Shown piece after piece: positions 47,841 through 56,610 of a stretch of 64,000 nucleotides of DNA. The DNA comes from Streptomyces sp. ISL-10 (GTDB taxonomy: Bacteria > Actinomycetota > Actinomycetes > Streptomycetales > Streptomycetaceae), in the NCBI RefSeq assembly GCF_018614575.1, contig NZ_JAGGOJ010000002.1, forward strand, positions 124,001 to 188,000. Reading direction: 5' to 3'. Position numbers and translations under genes: made by a program. The notes beneath the pieces are model-generated. The model was given only the letters and a program-made list of their open reading frames with translations. It made no database searches and was not told the origin of the DNA. Position 1 is the first letter of the stretch; every line of letters begins with the position of its first letter.

Positions 47841-47895
47841 GATCGCCGGTTTGGCTAACCGGCGATCCCGCGCTATGTTGCCCCGCTGACGGGGC
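47841..47895 (+). terminator. Two adjacent hairpins in a 434-bp gene-free gap
   Basis: GATCGCCGGTT (47841-47851) and AACCGGCGATC (47857-47867) form a perfect 11-bp stem with a 5-base loop. GCCCCG (47880-47885) and CGGGGC (47890-47895) form a second. They end transcription from the nuclease remnant or act as operators for the peptide locus. The rest of 47728-48161 shows only a weak -10 candidate, TACACT at 47975-47980. Confidence 0.55.
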
Positions 47896-48161
47896 TCCGA
47901 TGTCCTGCCTTTCGCCGCCATGGTGAGCGTCGTGGTTGTCACTCTCGCCCTGGCTCACACTCCCGGTCGATGAATACACTCCTTCGGCCCAGCCCAGACC
48001 AGGCAGTCGTCCAGGCGGAATCAGGCCCTAGCTTCCTCCCCTGAGAAGGGGCAAGAGCGTCCTGCAGCGCTGTCCGAATCCCGCCCTACTGCCATGCGGT
48101 GGACGCGGGTTAACTCAGACGTTCGCCCAGAGCTGGGTTGGAGAACTGAGAGGAGAGCTCG

Positions 48162-48338
48162 ATGGCAGACAGGGCATCCACACAGGTGGCGGGGACCAGC
48201 CCCGCGCTTCTGATCGCGGTGGAGGAGCTGGCGACTGCGCATGACCGCAGCGAGTCCGAGCGGTCCGACATCACCAGCTCGCAGAACAGCGCGGGAGATG
48301 ACGGCGACAACCGCGACCTGAACCTCCCGAAGGAGTAG
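48162..48338 (+). CDS. Small acidic peptide gene (58 aa), possible RiPP precursor
   Basis: ATG at 48162 to TAG at 48336-48338, with GAGAGGAG at a good distance upstream. The product starts MADRASTQVAGTSPALLIAV and has a helical leader-like first half. The second half is Ser/Asp/Asn-rich (SSQNSAGDDGDNRDLNLPKE at the C-terminus), with no cysteine. The cupin oxygenase gene starts 10 bases later. A short leader/core-like peptide directly before a JmjC/cupin enzyme and an aldo/keto reductase fits a ribosomally made, post-translationally modified peptide, but the family is not one I recognise. Confidence 0.6.
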   Translation: MADRASTQVAGTSPALLIAVEELATAHDRSESERSDITSSQNSAGDDGDNRDLNLPKE

Positions 48339-48348
48339 GGGGAACCCC

Positions 48349-49560
48349 ATGGAGCACCGGCTCGTCAGCCACATCGAGAAGGCTCTCGGCTGGGACGGGC
48401 CGGGTTCCGTGGGATCCGCGTTCGCGCGCGGCCGTCTCACGGACCCGGACCTGCCCGCACGGCTGTTGACCCCGCTCAGACTGCTGGACCTGATCAAGCG
48501 CCGCCATCTGGCCAATCCGCAGCTGCGCTGTTATGCCGAAGGCGAGGAAGTGCACCCGTCCACGTTCCTGTCCACCAACGTCAACCGGCGCAGGCAGGCC
48601 GTGAGCCAGGCGGACATGGCGGCCCTCGGACGAATACTCAACGACGGCGGCACCGTGGTCCTGGATCACGTGGACTTCTTCGACGCGACGCTGGAAGTCG
48701 CCTGCCGGGCCCTGGGCTGGTGGTCCGGCGAACTCACCTCTGCCAACGCCTACCTCGCGGTGGGTGACACCGACGGATTCCACCTGCACTGGGACGACCA
48801 CGAGGTCATCGCCGTGCAGCTTTCTGGCGAGAAGTCGTGGGAAGTGCGCGGTCCCTCGCGGCCGGCGCCGATGTACCGCGACGCGGAACGCAACCGCACG
48901 CCCTCCGAAGAAGTGCTGTGGAAGGGCACGATGCAGGCCGGGGACGTCATGCACATCCCACGAGGCTTCTGGCACACCGCGACCCGCCTCGGTTCGGGGA
49001 GTGGTGGACACTCACTGCACGTGACGTTCGGGTTCACCAAACGGACCGGTGTCACCTGGGCTAACTTCCTCTCTGACGCCGCCCGCGCCGACGACGCGTT
49101 CCGTCACGACCTGGAGGGCGTGCAGCGCACCGCACACCAGGTGCTGACGGACAAGCTCAGCGCCCTGGCCGCCACCTACAGCCCAGAGCGGTACCTGGAC
49201 GAACTGCGGTCCAGCACCCCGCCCGCACGCCACATGCCGCACGTGGCCGCCTTCGGTCGGCCGGACGGAGTCGCGGCCGTCACCGAGTTCGCGCCCTCCA
49301 TCGTCCGCTCCGGTGACACCGTCCAAGTGTGCGGTGGCGGTAAGCGGCTGACCTTCCACGAGCGCGCAGAACCGAGCCTGCGTGCGCTCCTGTCAGGTCA
49401 CCCGGTCTACCTCGAGGGTGCCCCCGACGACGTCATCACTTTGGCCGACTTGTTGATCACGGAGGGGCTGTGCGAACCGCTGACGGAACTATCGTCCTCG
49501 GGCTACACCGGTCTGGTCACGCCCGTGACCTACTCGAAGCAGCCGCCGACCTCGATGTAA
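48349..49560 (+). CDS. JmjC/cupin-type Fe(II)/2-oxoglutarate oxygenase
   Basis: A 403-residue cupin_4 (ribosomal-oxygenase-like) protein. The facial triad is H147 and D149 in HLHWDDHEV and H209 in GFWHTA; the strand between holds the VQLSGEKSWEVRG segment. C-terminal residues (about 300-390) form a winged-helix-like end with TLADLLITEGLCEPL. Enzymes of this group hydroxylate Arg, His, Asn or Asp in proteins. The preceding Asn/Asp-rich peptide is an attractive substrate (inference). The AKR gene starts 91 bases before the end. Confidence 0.87.
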   Translation: MEHRLVSHIEKALGWDGPGSVGSAFARGRLTDPDLPARLLTPLRLLDLIKRRHLANPQLRCYAEGEEVHPSTFLSTNVNRRRQAVSQADMAALGRILNDGGTVVLDHVDFFDATLEVACRALGWWSGELTSANAYLAVGDTDGFHLHWDDHEVIAVQLSGEKSWEVRGPSRPAPMYRDAERNRTPSEEVLWKGTMQAGDVMHIPRGFWHTATRLGSGSGGHSLHVTFGFTKRTGVTWANFLSDAARADDAFRHDLEGVQRTAHQVLTDKLSALAATYSPERYLDELRSSTPPARHMPHVAAFGRPDGVAAVTEFAPSIVRSGDTVQVCGGGKRLTFHERAEPSLRALLSGHPVYLEGAPDDVITLADLLITEGLCEPLTELSSSGYTGLVTPVTYSKQPPTSM

Positions 49561-50276
49561 CACGCCTCGACACCGCGTCTAACTACCTGCGTCATCGCTC
49601 CCACGAGGTCCTGAAGACGACGGCAGGCGATCTTCTGCCGAAATTCTCGGTCTCCACCAAGGTCGGGTATTTCCCCGAGGGGCACAGCCTCGCTCCCGCC
49701 CGGCTCCGCGTAGCCGTCGAGCAAGCCATCAAGGATCTTGGGCGGGAGCCTGATCTGGTATTTCTCCACAACCCAGAGCACTCGGCACCCGACGCCGAGA
49801 CGCTGGAACAGGCATGCACGGTCCTGGCCGACGCAGCGCAGGCGGGGCTCTGCCGTTCCTGGGGCGTCTCGACCTGGGATCCGCGCTCGCTCATGAACTT
49901 CGACGTGCCAAGCCCTGATGTCCTTATGGCCCGAGCAGGGTTGCTGGTCGGGGTCGACGTCCTCGAAGCGGCCGAAGCCCTGGCGATGCGGTGGTGCCCG
50001 TCGCAGGTGTGGGGCATGAGCCCCTTCGGCGGAAGTACGGCCGAGGCGGTGTGGGAACGCTTCGATCCGAGGATCTTCCTGCGAGGCTCCCCGTCCGCCA
50101 CGAAGATCCAGGCTGCCTTCCGTTCCTCGTACGGCCTCCCTCGGGTCGACGCGGTCGCGGTCGGCACAGACGACGTCGCCCATCTGCGGGAGCTGACCGA
50201 GGCCCTGGCGTACGAGGTCGACGAGAACGTGATCCGGGAGTACAGGCAGCTCCTCAAAGCCCGTCAGCGCGCCTGA
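49470..50276 (+). CDS. Aldo/keto reductase family protein
   Basis: A 268-residue NAD(P)H-dependent reductase with a TIM-barrel AKR fold. The catalytic tetrad is D34 and Y39 in RLDTASNYLRH, K64 in STKVGYF and H100 in VFLHNPEHS. It is shorter than typical AKRs (300-330); the N-terminus starts directly with the VLGLHRSGHARDLLE strand. The GTG at 49470 follows GGAGGGG, inside the cupin gene (91-bp overlap), so the two are coupled. Its 3' end overlaps the convergent phosphotransferase by 13 bases. The substrate is unknown. Confidence 0.85.
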   Translation: MRTADGTIVLGLHRSGHARDLLEAAADLDVTRLDTASNYLRHRSHEVLKTTAGDLLPKFSVSTKVGYFPEGHSLAPARLRVAVEQAIKDLGREPDLVFLHNPEHSAPDAETLEQACTVLADAAQAGLCRSWGVSTWDPRSLMNFDVPSPDVLMARAGLLVGVDVLEAAEALAMRWCPSQVWGMSPFGGSTAEAVWERFDPRIFLRGSPSATKIQAAFRSSYGLPRVDAVAVGTDDVAHLRELTEALAYEVDENVIREYRQLLKARQRA

Positions 50277-51103
50277 AGTTCCTGCAGCAGCTGCTCCGCC
50301 GTCTTCCTCGCGGGGACCAGGCGGGGGTCCTCGGGATCGGCGTAAGGGCCGAGGATCTTCGCGGCGACGAACAGGGTCATCAGCATGCCGTCCCGGCTCT
50401 CCAGATCCTCACGCCGCTCGCTGCGGACGCGGTCTGCCAGAGCTGGGACGGCGAGCGAGGCCCCCCACAGACTTGCCGCGTCCAGGCCGCGAGGGGCCAT
50501 GCCCCAGTCCTCCCAGTCGAACACACAGAACACCGGCGCCGTGATATTCGCCCAGTTGAAATCTGCATGGGCCGGCCGCCATTCGGCTACGGCCGCATCG
50601 ACACCCGGGAAGACGTTGTGGATCGTTCCCCTGACCAGGTCCTGAGTGAGGGTCTCGGTATCCGGTGTCGCGATACGGTTTGTGTGCTGCGTGGCAAGGG
50701 CATCCAGCGAGGCGTTCAGCGCACTCCACCACTCCTCGGGCAGCTGTGGATCCTCCGCCACTACGGCGCTGCTCACTGGCGCCGCCGGCAGCACCTCCGT
50801 CTCGTCCGCTCGCCACATCACCGGCTCCGTGTCGTCCCGCCACGCGACGCCTGTGAGCCAGGCCGGTTTCGCGATCCCGCGAAGGGCCTCGGCGGACGCG
50901 GTGCCATCCCCTCCCTGGACCCCGATCCGATCGAGTCCGCGCCGCTCGATCCGCACCCACGTATTGCGGTCCGTACGCGCCCCCAGAGACCGGCGCTTGC
51001 GCACTACAGCCTCCCGGCTAAGGCGTACCTCAAGCGACCGTTCGACACGGTCCAGCACGGCTTCCACAGGCTCCTTGCGCAGGTCCACTGAACGCGGTGT
51101 CAT
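50264..51103 (-). CDS. APH-like phosphotransferase
   Basis: A 279-residue protein of the aminoglycoside phosphotransferase/protein-kinase-like fold. The Brenner motif is HADFNWANI (H-x-D-x4-N), followed by the metal-binding FDWEDWG. The N-terminal lobe (RLSREAVVRKRRSLGART) is divergent. Its ATG at 51103 is preceded by TACGTT, consistent with a leaderless transcript; an ATG 10 codons upstream is also in frame. Convergent with the aldo/keto reductase. It might phosphorylate a small molecule or a peptide; APH-type enzymes occur in class V lanthipeptide and thioamitide pathways, but that is only analogy here. Confidence 0.8.
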   Translation of the reverse strand: MTPRSVDLRKEPVEAVLDRVERSLEVRLSREAVVRKRRSLGARTDRNTWVRIERRGLDRIGVQGGDGTASAEALRGIAKPAWLTGVAWRDDTEPVMWRADETEVLPAAPVSSAVVAEDPQLPEEWWSALNASLDALATQHTNRIATPDTETLTQDLVRGTIHNVFPGVDAAVAEWRPAHADFNWANITAPVFCVFDWEDWGMAPRGLDAASLWGASLAVPALADRVRSERREDLESRDGMLMTLFVAAKILGPYADPEDPRLVPARKTAEQLLQELQAR

Positions 51104-51110
51104 GCGCCCG

Positions 51111-51116
51111 AACGTA
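51111..51116 (-). promoter_or_regulatory. -10 box of the phosphotransferase gene
   Basis: On the minus strand TACGTT lies 7 bases before the ATG at 51103, and no ribosome-binding site is present. No convincing -35 box is visible. The upstream 51117-51303 gap is otherwise featureless apart from short GC-rich dyads. Confidence 0.4.
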
Positions 51117-51303
51117 CCAAGTCCCAGCCACATCGCGAGGGAGATTCGGGGCGAGGCGTACAGGTGCAGCTGACGAGGAGATCGATCCCGTGCTGCCCTC
51201 TAGGTGAGGACGCGCCCCGAACGGGGACAGGTGCGATACCGGGCTTACCGGGCGCAGGGCTGCCGTTGGGCGGCATCAGCGACATAAGCCGCTCGTGTCC
51301 GGT

Positions 51304-52671
51304 TCAGAGACCGCGGCTGATCGTGTGCCCGGTCGTTGGCGGGGAGATAGCTGGCGGCGAGGGTCGGAGTCGGACGCTGCGGGGGCGCCTTGCGGTATTG
51401 GTGCGCCGGGTGCCGGTTCCGTGGGCGAGGGTCTCGGAGAGGTCGGCCAGCAGCGAACTTGGGGTATGTGGGGACGCGGTGAGGGCCCAGGTGGGTCGGT
51501 CGGGACCTGGACCTGCCCAGACGGTCCAGGTGGCGAGGTTCTGGCTCGGGTGCTGGGCGGCGAAAGCGTCGAACCGGACCCCCGCGTCCCCGGCGGGGGA
51601 CGTCCAGCCGATCCATCGCCCGTCCACAGTGTGCTTCCACCCGGCCTCGGACAGGGGCTGTGTGGCGGCGGCGACGGTCTTTTCGTCCACCAGGGCGCCG
51701 ACGGCCGTGTCCCAGCCGTCGCCGTCGGCGAGGTGATCCAGCAGTTCCTGCAGCACTGGGGCCGGAGTGGCGGCGGTCGCGGTGAGGACCCACATGCGGT
51801 CGGAGACGGGCGTCTCGTACGCGGCTACGGTCCAGGCGGTCTCGCGGGGGTGGGCTTCGTGGACGCGCTCGATGCGCAGGGTCTGGGACTCGTGGATCGC
51901 GTGGGTCGTCTCGTCCGACCAGGTCCGCCACTTCTCCCAGTCACCGTGGGCGGCGAGGAACGCCTCCAGCAGAGCATCGTGGTCGCCGGCATCAGCCGCG
52001 TACGCGGGGACCGTTTCCGGCGGGGGGTGTGGAGGTCCAGATTCGGCGGCGGGTGGGGACGTTTTCGCCTGGGCGGCGGCGCGCTCGGTGTCGGTCATGG
52101 GTGCCGGGCCTGGCCGCATGGCGGCGCCGTGGACCCTCTCGAAGGCGACCAGGGCTGCGGCGGGCGAGTCGAAGGTGTCGGCGACCTGCCGCAGATGGTT
52201 CTCGCCGTGGAGATAGACGCTCTTGCCGCTGCCGAGGTAGGTGCCGACCGCGACGGTGGTGTGGCCGTCCTCGGCGTGAGCGTGGATGAGGAGCTGGCCA
52301 TGGCGGATGTCGTCATAGATCTTCTGGGCCGCGTCGGAGACCTCGCGGATTTCGCTGCGGGTGCACCAGGGCATTGGATAGTCGGCCCAGGTCCATTCCT
52401 CGGCCATGGCTTCCCGGAGCCGCGGGGTGATCTCGACGCTGACCCCGTCAGCGGCCAGTTGCTGGGCCGCCTTTTCGGCCCAGTAGGGCTCCTCGTGATC
52501 GATGCGGGCCAGGACCAGGGTGTTCTCGGCCACCACGGTCCAGTTGGCGGCCTCCAGGCCCACGTGGGGGATGTGGGCCTGGGAGCCGGTCAGGACGGCG
52601 GTCACGGCACTGGGGTGGGTGGGGTGGACGTCGAGGCGGACGTGCGCGTCGATGAACTGGGCGGTGGTCAC
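51304..52671 (-). CDS. DUF317-like element protein
   Basis: A 455-residue protein. The first 180 residues form an unrecognised alpha/beta domain, followed by a Pro-rich linker (about 205-225). The C-terminal 220 residues contain two strands of the DUF317 kind (TAWTVAAYETPVSDRMWVLTA, ATWTVWAGPGPDRPTWALTA), each followed by a TPxxLLxxLxxxLA-like helix. It begins MTTAQFIDAHVRLDVHP with AGGAG at some distance. DUF317 proteins cluster in actinobacterial integrative and conjugative elements, of which this is the last gene in transcription order. Function unknown. Confidence 0.75.
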   Translation of the reverse strand: MTTAQFIDAHVRLDVHPTHPSAVTAVLTGSQAHIPHVGLEAANWTVVAENTLVLARIDHEEPYWAEKAAQQLAADGVSVEITPRLREAMAEEWTWADYPMPWCTRSEIREVSDAAQKIYDDIRHGQLLIHAHAEDGHTTVAVGTYLGSGKSVYLHGENHLRQVADTFDSPAAALVAFERVHGAAMRPGPAPMTDTERAAAQAKTSPPAAESGPPHPPPETVPAYAADAGDHDALLEAFLAAHGDWEKWRTWSDETTHAIHESQTLRIERVHEAHPRETAWTVAAYETPVSDRMWVLTATAATPAPVLQELLDHLADGDGWDTAVGALVDEKTVAAATQPLSEAGWKHTVDGRWIGWTSPAGDAGVRFDAFAAQHPSQNLATWTVWAGPGPDRPTWALTASPHTPSSLLADLSETLAHGTGTRRTNTARRPRSVRLRPSPPAISPPTTGHTISRGL

Positions 52672-52738
52672 GTGGGGGTGTCATCTCCTGTGCCCGGTGG
52701 CCGGGCCTACGGGCCCGGCCACCGGCGTGTGCGGGGGG

Positions 52739-53848
52739 CTATCGGGTGGCGCGAGTGGTGCGGGCGGCCGCGGTGGTTGGGGGGCCCGCGCGGGTGGTAG
52801 GCGCGGGGCGTGGGCGCTGCGGAAGGATCCGTCCGGTGGCGTGCTGCCAGCGGGTGCGGATGGCGCCGAGGTCGGCGAGGGCCCGGCGGGCACCGACGAC
52901 GAGCTGGAACGGTGTGTTCGCAGGGTCGCTGGCGTACGCCTCGATGCGGCGGCCGACGTGGTCGGCGGCGGCCAGGAGGGAGCGCTGCAAGGTGCGTTCG
53001 CCCCAGTGCTCGACGGAGCCGACCGGTCCGGCGAGAAGGCAGAGCACGTCGCCGGGTTCGCTGCCGTGCTCAAGAAGGCCGCGCTGTTGTGCTTCCCATA
53101 GGACGGTGACGGGGTCGATGGGCTCGTGGCGGCGTTCGAGGGTGGTGAGGCACTGCCACAGGCCGGCGTGCAGCGGCTGGGTGAAATCCTCGGGAAGCAG
53201 CCACCGTACGGACTCGATGCCAGCGGGGTGGGCGGTGGCCGTAGCGAGCAGCAACTGCTCCTCCTGCGCCGCCTCGGCATAGTCGGGTGCGATGGCCGGC
53301 GGGGGTGGCGGGGTGCGGGGCAGGACGCCCGCGCGTGGCGGGAAGCGTGCTGCGATGTCGTCCACGACTGCGGCGAGCGCGTCGGCCTCGGCGAGCACCG
53401 TCTGGACGGGGTGGGGGAGGGAGGCGTCGTGGACGGTCTGGAGAAGGTGCTCGGCGGCGGCCCGCAGCCGGCGGCGGGCGTGTTCGGCCTCGACCATCCG
53501 AGCGTAGGCGGGTGCGTGGCGGGGCCAGGGGCAGACCTGGATGAGGGTGTGCAGATAGGAGGCGGTCAGTCCGCGTGCCTGCTGCTGGCCCGCTGCGAGC
53601 ACCTGGTTGAGCCACGTGGTGTCCTTCGCGTGCTCGGCCGGGTCGGGCGGCGGCAGGGTGCTGATCGCGGCGAACAGGGCGGCGTGCGCGGCGGTGGAGA
53701 ACGAGTCGGCGGAGACCCCGGTCACGTCGCCGAGACGGTGCGGATCGAGAAGAAGCGCGCCGAGGAGGGCCTGCTCGACGTGGAACACCGGCTGCGGCGC
53801 CGGGATCGTGTCGAGGTCCTCCTCGTCGGGTTCGGGGCTGAGGGGCAT
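52739..53848 (-). CDS. DnaB N-domain protein without helicase domain
   Basis: A 369-residue protein with two DnaB-N-like segments: VEQALLGALLLDPHRLGDV (about 22-75) and EEQLLLATATAHPAGIESVRWL with FTQPLHAGLWQCLTTLERRH (about 195-265). The RecA-type ATPase domain of DnaB is absent; the end is a basic, Ala/Arg/Thr tail. The ATG at 53848 overlaps the methyltransferase stop (TGATG). Such proteins may load or block a host or element helicase during replication (inference). Confidence 0.82.
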   Translation of the reverse strand: MPLSPEPDEEDLDTIPAPQPVFHVEQALLGALLLDPHRLGDVTGVSADSFSTAAHAALFAAISTLPPPDPAEHAKDTTWLNQVLAAGQQQARGLTASYLHTLIQVCPWPRHAPAYARMVEAEHARRRLRAAAEHLLQTVHDASLPHPVQTVLAEADALAAVVDDIAARFPPRAGVLPRTPPPPPAIAPDYAEAAQEEQLLLATATAHPAGIESVRWLLPEDFTQPLHAGLWQCLTTLERRHEPIDPVTVLWEAQQRGLLEHGSEPGDVLCLLAGPVGSVEHWGERTLQRSLLAAADHVGRRIEAYASDPANTPFQLVVGARRALADLGAIRTRWQHATGRILPQRPRPAPTTRAGPPTTAAARTTRATR

Positions 53849-55119
53849 CAGGCGGCCAGGGTGAAGTCGTTCGGGTCGAGGGTGACGCCGAGGTGCGGGG
53901 CGAGGAGGTGGCCGGCGAGCAGCGGCGGGACCGCGTTGCCGATCTGCGAGAACTGCTGGCCCTTGTTTCCGGCCCACGGGTAGTCGCAGGGGAAGGTCTG
54001 CAGGAGGCCGGCCTCGCGAGCGGTGATCCGGATCGGCTCCGGTACTGCCGGCGCGTCCGTGTCCTTCGTCGGCGCCGAGAGCGGTGTGGCGACCCAGGTG
54101 CATTCGTTCGCGCGGTGCCCGAAGAACAGCGTGCCTGCCGGCTCCTCGATCGACCGGACAGTGGCGTTGGCCTGGTTGTTGCTGCGCAGAGACCAGGACC
54201 AGCGGTGCGCCTCGGCGGTGAACGTCGGCGCCGGGGCGGTGGCAGCACGGTTCTCACGGGTGCCGTGCCGCGCCGCGCACCCCGCGCCTTCGCGACGGGA
54301 CTGCAGGACCACTCCGTCCGGTCGCGGCATCCAGGTTCCGCGGTCCCGGGCGTCGGAGAGCGTCTTGCGGGAGCCCGAAGGGAACGGTTCGGGCCCGCCG
54401 CCGGGCCCGCCCCCGGCACAGACGGTGGGAACGGGCCGGTCGGTCGCACCCCACCCCAGAGCTTCGGCCATGCTCACCCAGCGGGCACGTCCCGGACCGA
54501 ACAGCGAGTCGGGCTCGGCGACCCGGGCGTGCGTCGGCGTTGGAGGCTGTGCCGTACGGACTCGCGAGGCGAGCAGGATCGCCCGCTTGCGCGTCTGCGG
54601 AACGCCGAAGTCGGCCGCGTTGAGGATCCCGTACCAGACCGAGAAACCCCAGCCGCGCAGGATCGCCGCGTACTGCTTCCACAGCGGCAGGACGTCCGGA
54701 ACCTCCTCCATGGCGACCCACTCGGGCTCGCCGACCGTGTTCAGGGCGTGGAGGTAGCGCATCGGCTCGGCCGCGAGCAGGGAACGCTCGTCACGGCAGG
54801 CGGCGAGGAGGCGCTCGCGGGTGTCGCGTCCGGCGGCGAGGTCCTCGACCGCCGCATGCACCAGCGGCTGGTCCACCAGGCCAAGACGTTTGCCGGCCAT
54901 GCTCCACGCCTGACACGGCGGAGAAGCGATCAGCCCGCGCGTCCGGCCGAGGAAGGGCCACGTCGGATACATCGCCACGTCGGTCCGGATCGTCAACTGC
55001 CCAGCGGCAGCACGGGTCCTGCACGCCCACTCGTCCCACTCCAGCCCCACGTCACGCACACCGAAGACACCCAGTGCACTGCTCCAGCCGCCCGGCCCCG
55101 CGAAGAGGTCGAGTATCAC
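53848..55119 (-). CDS. DNA (cytosine-5) methyltransferase
   Basis: A 423-residue C5-MTase. SAM motif I is LDLFAGPGGWSSAL; motif IV is SPPCQAWSM with catalytic C69; motif VI is MEEVPDVL (the usual ENV is EEV here); motif VIII is VPQTRKRAILLA; motif X is QIGNAVPPLLAGH. The GTG at 55119 overlaps the stop of the PP-loop gene (GTGA). No cognate restriction enzyme is adjacent, so it may protect the element from host restriction. Target sequence unknown. Confidence 0.88.
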   Translation of the reverse strand: MILDLFAGPGGWSSALGVFGVRDVGLEWDEWACRTRAAAGQLTIRTDVAMYPTWPFLGRTRGLIASPPCQAWSMAGKRLGLVDQPLVHAAVEDLAAGRDTRERLLAACRDERSLLAAEPMRYLHALNTVGEPEWVAMEEVPDVLPLWKQYAAILRGWGFSVWYGILNAADFGVPQTRKRAILLASRVRTAQPPTPTHARVAEPDSLFGPGRARWVSMAEALGWGATDRPVPTVCAGGGPGGGPEPFPSGSRKTLSDARDRGTWMPRPDGVVLQSRREGAGCAARHGTRENRAATAPAPTFTAEAHRWSWSLRSNNQANATVRSIEEPAGTLFFGHRANECTWVATPLSAPTKDTDAPAVPEPIRITAREAGLLQTFPCDYPWAGNKGQQFSQIGNAVPPLLAGHLLAPHLGVTLDPNDFTLAA

Positions 55120-56046
55120 GTGGCCAGCCCGAAGTCGTCCTGCGCCAGCGCGTCCGCATCCCCGCGGCACGCCCAGGGCGAGCAGCCGTCCGCGACACCC
55201 CGCTCCAACTCGTCCTCGTCGGCGAGCTCCTGCTGGAGGGCCGCCCACTCGGAGGCGGTGACGTGGTCGATCGGGGCCCGGCCGAGGGGGCCGCGGGAGC
55301 GGTGCAGGAACGCCTCGCCCAGCAGCCGATTGCCGCTGGCGTTGGCGCGGGCATTGCCCTTTCGGATGGCAGCGTCGAATTCCACGACGTCCTCCCACTC
55401 GGCGGGGGAGTTGTCGCGGATGCGCCGCCACTGAGCATTGCCATGGAAAGGGCAGCCCAGGCAGCTCGATTTCGGGGTTTCGGCCAGATCGAGAGAGGTG
55501 AGATAGCGAACGCAGTCGGAACGCGACCAGCCCATGTCGATCAGCGGATGTCGGTTCTGCATGTACTTCACGTCGGCGTCCTTGGCGCGGTGGAATTCGT
55601 CGGTGGATATGCCGATCCACTGCTCGACGAAAACGCCCTTTGGTATCCGAGTCGGATACGGGTAGCCGAGAAGATCGCGGATCTTCTTCTTGATGGGCTT
55701 CACCTTGTACTCCCCGGTGCACTGGCGCCGGGTCATCCCAGGACGCCCGTCCGTGTTGAGGGATGTAGAGGGGCATGGAGGCGAAACGATGATCCGGGTT
55801 CAGGGCGTCGTTGCGGATGTTTCCGGAGGAAACCCGGAGAACAGGTATACCGGCGGGCGTTGCTATTTCGCGTTCGAGGCGGTCGAGATGGTCATAGACG
55901 GATTTGGGCTCCCATCCGGTGTCGGCGAAGATCGCGTAGTCAATTTTCGGGAGGATGTCTTCGGCAGACAGGGCGAGCAGGGTGCTGGACTGGACGCCGG
56001 CACCGAGAGAAAGGGCGCGGAACTGGGGGGAGGGGTGAATGGGCAA
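55116..56046 (-). pseudogene. PAPS-reductase-like PP-loop protein, frameshifted
   Basis: The N-terminal part is in one frame: FRALSLGAGVQSSTLLALSA (PP-loop) and IFADTGWEPKSVYDHLDRLE, ending SMPLYIPQHGR near 55750. The rest is in another frame from about 55736: MTRRQCTGEYKVKPIKKKIR, with the later SSCLGCPFH cysteine pair, to 55116. One base too many in the run around 55730-55745 explains the shift. The family is the PAPS reductase/DndC superfamily common in phages and mobile elements. The start is unsure (TTG at 56046 has AAGGA directly against it). Confidence 0.75.
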
Positions 56047-56072
56047 TCCTTGGGCGGAGCGTGGAGGCCGGG

Positions 56073-56552
56073 TCAGCGGGCGCGGGCTCGGGAGATGTCC
56101 GGTTGCGGGACGGGCAGGAGCGCGGGCACGAAGGAGCGCCGTGCGGCGAGGGCGGCGGTGGCCTCGCGGGCGCCGGTGACCGCAGCGGTGTAGTGGGGCA
56201 GGACGCGGTCGGTGATCCGCCAGGCGGCGCGGGCCGGATCGAGAGGGCCGGCGACGGTCGGCGGCGCGGGGATGCGGTCGGTGATGCCCTCGTGCAGCCC
56301 TTGGGGGATCACAGGGCAGACCAGGGCCCGGCCTCGCCGGTGCTCGACGAGGTACAGCTCCAGGTCGTCGTGCCGCCGCAGGGTGATTCCGTGGCTGCGG
56401 AAGGCGATGGCCGGCCTGGCGTCCAGCGGCGTCCACACGCGGCATGTGTCAGCGAACTGGTCGGCGGCGCGGGTGTACTGGCGGTAGAGGGCCGTCCAGG
56501 TGCCGGGCAGACGGTCGGCGAGCTGGAGGGCGAACAGGTGGAAGGGGTGCAA
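56073..56552 (-). CDS. Hypothetical protein (159 aa)
   Basis: A soluble protein starting at a TTG with GAGGA upstream (MHPFHLFALQLADRLPGTW). It has aromatic-rich helices, an AFRSHGITLRRHDDLELYLVE strand pair and an Arg/Ala-rich end. No domain is recognised. It is part of the minus-strand element genes between the PP-loop gene and the gene at 57183. Confidence 0.65.
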   Translation of the reverse strand: MHPFHLFALQLADRLPGTWTALYRQYTRAADQFADTCRVWTPLDARPAIAFRSHGITLRRHDDLELYLVEHRRGRALVCPVIPQGLHEGITDRIPAPPTVAGPLDPARAAWRITDRVLPHYTAAVTGAREATAALAARRSFVPALLPVPQPDISRARAR

Positions 56553-56610
56553 GAAGTGTCCTCGGCGGGAGAGAAGGTCAGCGTGTCCAGCTGGCGGCGT
56601 CGGGGCAGCG

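Noticed and set aside
47712..47942. 76-codon minus-strand frame in the gap before the peptide gene
   Set aside because: Spans the strong hairpins and looks non-coding.
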